Assembly (NCBI GenBank): GCA_002343985.1
Contig: DDTB01000025.1
Coordinates: 1-64,000 of the forward strand
DNA length: 64,000 nucleotides
Reading direction: 5' to 3'
Source: Chitinophagaceae bacterium UBA2375
Lineage (GTDB): Bacteria > Bacteroidota > Bacteroidia > Chitinophagales > Chitinophagaceae
Shown here in pieces: positions 61,845 through 64,000 of this stretch. The number at the start of each line of letters is the position of its first letter. Within the stretch, counting starts at the first letter, position 1. Both the position numbers and the translations under genes were made by a program. Under the pieces are notes generated by a model. It saw nothing but the letters and a program-made list of their open reading frames with translations. It had not been told where the DNA came from and did not search any database.

Positions 61845-64000
61845 ATGGCCAGCAAAAAGCAACCACGGAAAGCGCTCAGCTTCACCCGGCAATTCACCCG
61901 GGAAGGTGTCAGTCCCTATGACCTCTTTACCTATGATTATCGCACTTCGGTGATCAAAAACCCCAATGGGGAAGTGGTATTTCAAATGGATAATGTTGAG
62001 GTTCCGAAACAATGGAGCCAGATCGCCACAGACATCCTTGCCCAAAAATATTTCCGCAAAGCGGGTGTGCCACAGGCCGATGGCAGCACCGGAAGGGAAA
62101 CATCCATCAAACAGGTTGCGCACCGCATGGCGCACTGCTGGAGGGTTTGGGGCGAACGTTACAATTACTTCGCGTCTGAACAGGATGCGCAGGTATTTTA
62201 CGATGAACTTGTGTACTGCATCCTGAACCAGGCCTGCGTACCCAACAGCCCGCAATGGTTCAATACCGGCTTGTATGAAGCATACGGCATCAGCGGAAAG
62301 CCACAGGGCCATTATTATGTTGACCCTACAGACGGCCTGCTAAAAAAATCTACTTCCGCTTACGAGCGCCCGCAACCACATGCCTGCTTTATTTTGAATG
62401 TGGAAGACGACCTGGTGAATGACGGCGGTATCATGGACCTCTGGGTTCGCGAAGCGCGCATCTTCAAATATGGCAGCGGCGTAGGCACCAATTTCAGCAA
62501 TATCCGCGGCGAAGGCGAAAAACTCAGTGGTGGCGGAACTTCCAGCGGACTGATGAGTTTCCTGAAGATCGGTGACCGTGCAGCCGGCGCCATTAAAAGT
62601 GGCGGTACCACACGCCGTGCAGCTAAAATGGTCTGCCTCGACCTCGACCATCCTGAAATTGTGGAATTCGTAAACTGGAAAGTACAGGAAGAAGATAAAG
62701 TGGCCGCCCTGATCGCTGCCGGTTACCCAAGCGATTATGAAGGTGAAGCTTACCGTACGGTGAGTGGCCAAAACAGCAATAACTCAGTACGCATCCCCAA
62801 CTCTTTCTTCAGGATCCTGGATGAGAACGGCGACTGGGAAATGAAAGCCCGTTCAGACGGACGCACCATGCGCAAGATCAAAGCCAAAGACCTTTGGGAC
62901 CAGATCAATTATGCCGCCTGGCGTTGCGCCGACCCCGGCACCCAATACGATACCACCATCAACGAATGGCATACATGCCCTGAAGGTGGCCCGATCCGCG
63001 CTTCCAACCCTTGTAGCGAATACATGTTCCTCGACAACACTGCCTGCAACCTGGCCAGCGTGAATCTCCGCAAGTTCTTTGATGAAGAGAACAATACTTT
63101 TGATGTAGCCGGGTTTGAATATACCTGCCGGCTCTGGACTGTTGTGCTGGAAATCTCAGTGTTGATGGCACAATTCCCTTCAAAAGAAGTAGCCCAACTG
63201 AGTTATGATTACCGTACACTCGGACTTGGGTATGCCAACCTCGGCAGTATGCTGATGGTGAGCGGTATCCCATACGACAGCGAAGAAGCCCGCGGTATTT
63301 CCGGAGCCATCACGGCTATCATGACCGGCATCGCGTATAAAACATCCGCTGAAATGGCCGGTTTCCTGGGCGCTTTCAACAGGTTCGAAGAAAACAGGCC
63401 GCACATGTTGCGTGTCATGCACAACCATCGTGCCGCCGCATACGACGCTTCAGAAGCATACGAAAGCCTGGAAATCAAGCCACAGGGCATCAATGCGAAG
63501 TATTGCCCGGATTACCTGCTGAAAGCAGCTACAAAAGCCTGGGACGATGCCGTTCAACTCGGAGAGAAATACGGTTACCGCAATGCGCAAACAACCGTAA
63601 TCGCGCCTACCGGAACCATTGGTTTGGTGATGGATTGCGATACTACCGGTGTAGAGCCGGATTTCGCATTGGTGAAGTTCAAAAAACTCAGCGGCGGCGG
63701 ATATTTCAAGATCATCAACCAAAGCGTGCCACAGGCCCTGCGCAACCTGAAATATACAGAGGCGCAAATTGAAGACATCGTAAACTACGCGAAAGGACAC
63801 GCGACACTGAAAGGCGCTCCGTTCATCAACGAAGAAAGCCTGCTTGCGAAAGGCTTCCTGCCTGCGGAAATTGAGAAACTGAACGCCGCGATGGCGAGCG
63901 CATTCGAAATTGGTTTTGTATTCAATATGTACACATTGGGTGAGAATTGCCTGGAACGCCTGGGATTCAAGCCTGAGCAATACAATGATTTTGGATGGAG
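61845..64000 (+). CDS. nrdJ: Adenosylcobalamin-dependent (class II) ribonucleotide reductase, 5' part
   Basis: The frame opens with ATG at 61845 (MASKKQPRKALSFTRQFT) and continues off the right edge, giving about 718 residues here. Class II reductase motifs include VPNSPQWFNTGLY, YGSGVGTNFSNIRG, and SNPCSEYMFLDN with the radical-site Cys390 in NPCSE. ATTVIAPTGTIGLVMDCDTTG-like residues near the right end match the phosphate-binding loop. It reduces ribonucleotides using a B12 radical and needs no NrdB partner. Confidence 0.93.
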   Translation, partial: MASKKQPRKALSFTRQFTREGVSPYDLFTYDYRTSVIKNPNGEVVFQMDNVEVPKQWSQIATDILAQKYFRKAGVPQADGSTGRETSIKQVAHRMAHCWRVWGERYNYFASEQDAQVFYDELVYCILNQACVPNSPQWFNTGLYEAYGISGKPQGHYYVDPTDGLLKKSTSAYERPQPHACFILNVEDDLVNDGGIMDLWVREARIFKYGSGVGTNFSNIRGEGEKLSGGGTSSGLMSFLKIGDRAAGAIKSGGTTRRAAKMVCLDLDHPEIVEFVNWKVQEEDKVAALIAAGYPSDYEGEAYRTVSGQNSNNSVRIPNSFFRILDENGDWEMKARSDGRTMRKIKAKDLWDQINYAAWRCADPGTQYDTTINEWHTCPEGGPIRASNPCSEYMFLDNTACNLASVNLRKFFDEENNTFDVAGFEYTCRLWTVVLEISVLMAQFPSKEVAQLSYDYRTLGLGYANLGSMLMVSGIPYDSEEARGISGAITAIMTGIAYKTSAEMAGFLGAFNRFEENRPHMLRVMHNHRAAAYDASEAYESLEIKPQGINAKYCPDYLLKAATKAWDDAVQLGEKYGYRNAQTTVIAPTGTIGLVMDCDTTGVEPDFALVKFKKLSGGGYFKIINQSVPQALRNLKYTEAQIEDIVNYAKGHATLKGAPFINEESLLAKGFLPAEIEKLNAAMASAFEIGFVFNMYTLGENCLERLGFKPEQYNDFGW

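Noticed and set aside
1..64000. rRNA, tRNA genes or prophage
   Set aside because: No tRNA cloverleaf-like sequence, rRNA segment or phage structural gene was recognised by eye in the intergenic regions.

Overview
The window looks like a chromosome segment from a member of Bacteroidota, probably Chitinophagaceae or a close relative. Supporting signs are a complete gldK-gldL-gldM-gldN block (type IX secretion/gliding motor), gldB beside nadE, a large secreted protein with a type IX C-terminal sorting domain and MopE-like motifs, a FISUMP-type lipoprotein, DUF4271 beside hemD, TAnnTTTG-type promoters and a Bacteroidota-style Rhs tip. This placement is inferred from protein families; no rRNA or tRNA gene was recognised.

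Region by region. Positions 1-6650 carry a NarX/LytS-like two-component pair followed by a 1,405-residue type IX-secreted protein. Positions 6700-9230 form an accessory island. A REP-associated tyrosine transposase (RAYT) is flanked by inverted copies of a palindromic repeat, with a 90-bp tandem array on one side. Next to it lies a truncated Rhs core ending in a JAB-like toxin domain, which overlaps a small exported protein that is a candidate immunity partner. Positions 9400-15450 hold a FISUMP lipoprotein, an MBL-fold hydrolase, a TolB-like propeller/outer-membrane protein and a DUF1361 membrane protein. Positions 14786-17334 (minus strand) form a likely operon of membrane protein, winged-helix regulator, Coq4-like protein, diacylglycerol kinase and DUF1361. 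Positions 17494-19844 carry an MBOAT/SGNH acyl-transfer pair.

Positions 19839-31622 include a class III aminotransferase, a gamma-carbonic anhydrase-like protein, rsgA, a reduced Bat operon (moxR, DUF58, BatD-like, BatA-like), nadE, gldB, a fatty acid desaturase and apaG. Positions 31705-40375 hold an SUI1-family factor, nadC, DUF4783, gpmI, a haem-binding protein, an ECF sigma factor with a membrane-anchored barrel protein, a lipoprotein and uvrC. Positions 40575-45422 are gldN-M-L-K on the minus strand. Positions 45570-55979 carry a DUF255 thioredoxin-like protein, hemD, DUF4271, a TamA/BamA-like outer membrane protein, hemW, gpsA, rnc, fabF and acpP. The remainder has GNAT, YcxB-like, PhoD-like and PQQ-propeller genes, a MazG-like enzyme, dtd and the 5' part of a class II ribonucleotide reductase that runs off the right edge.

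The type IX parts connect across the window: GldK-N and GldB form or support the export and gliding machine, and the protein at 2341-6558 is a probable cargo. The most unusual content is the RAYT/REP island with its toxin remnant. Second come two striking hairpins: a perfect 34-bp palindrome holding the stop codons of two convergent genes, and a 15-bp stem between gldK and gldL.
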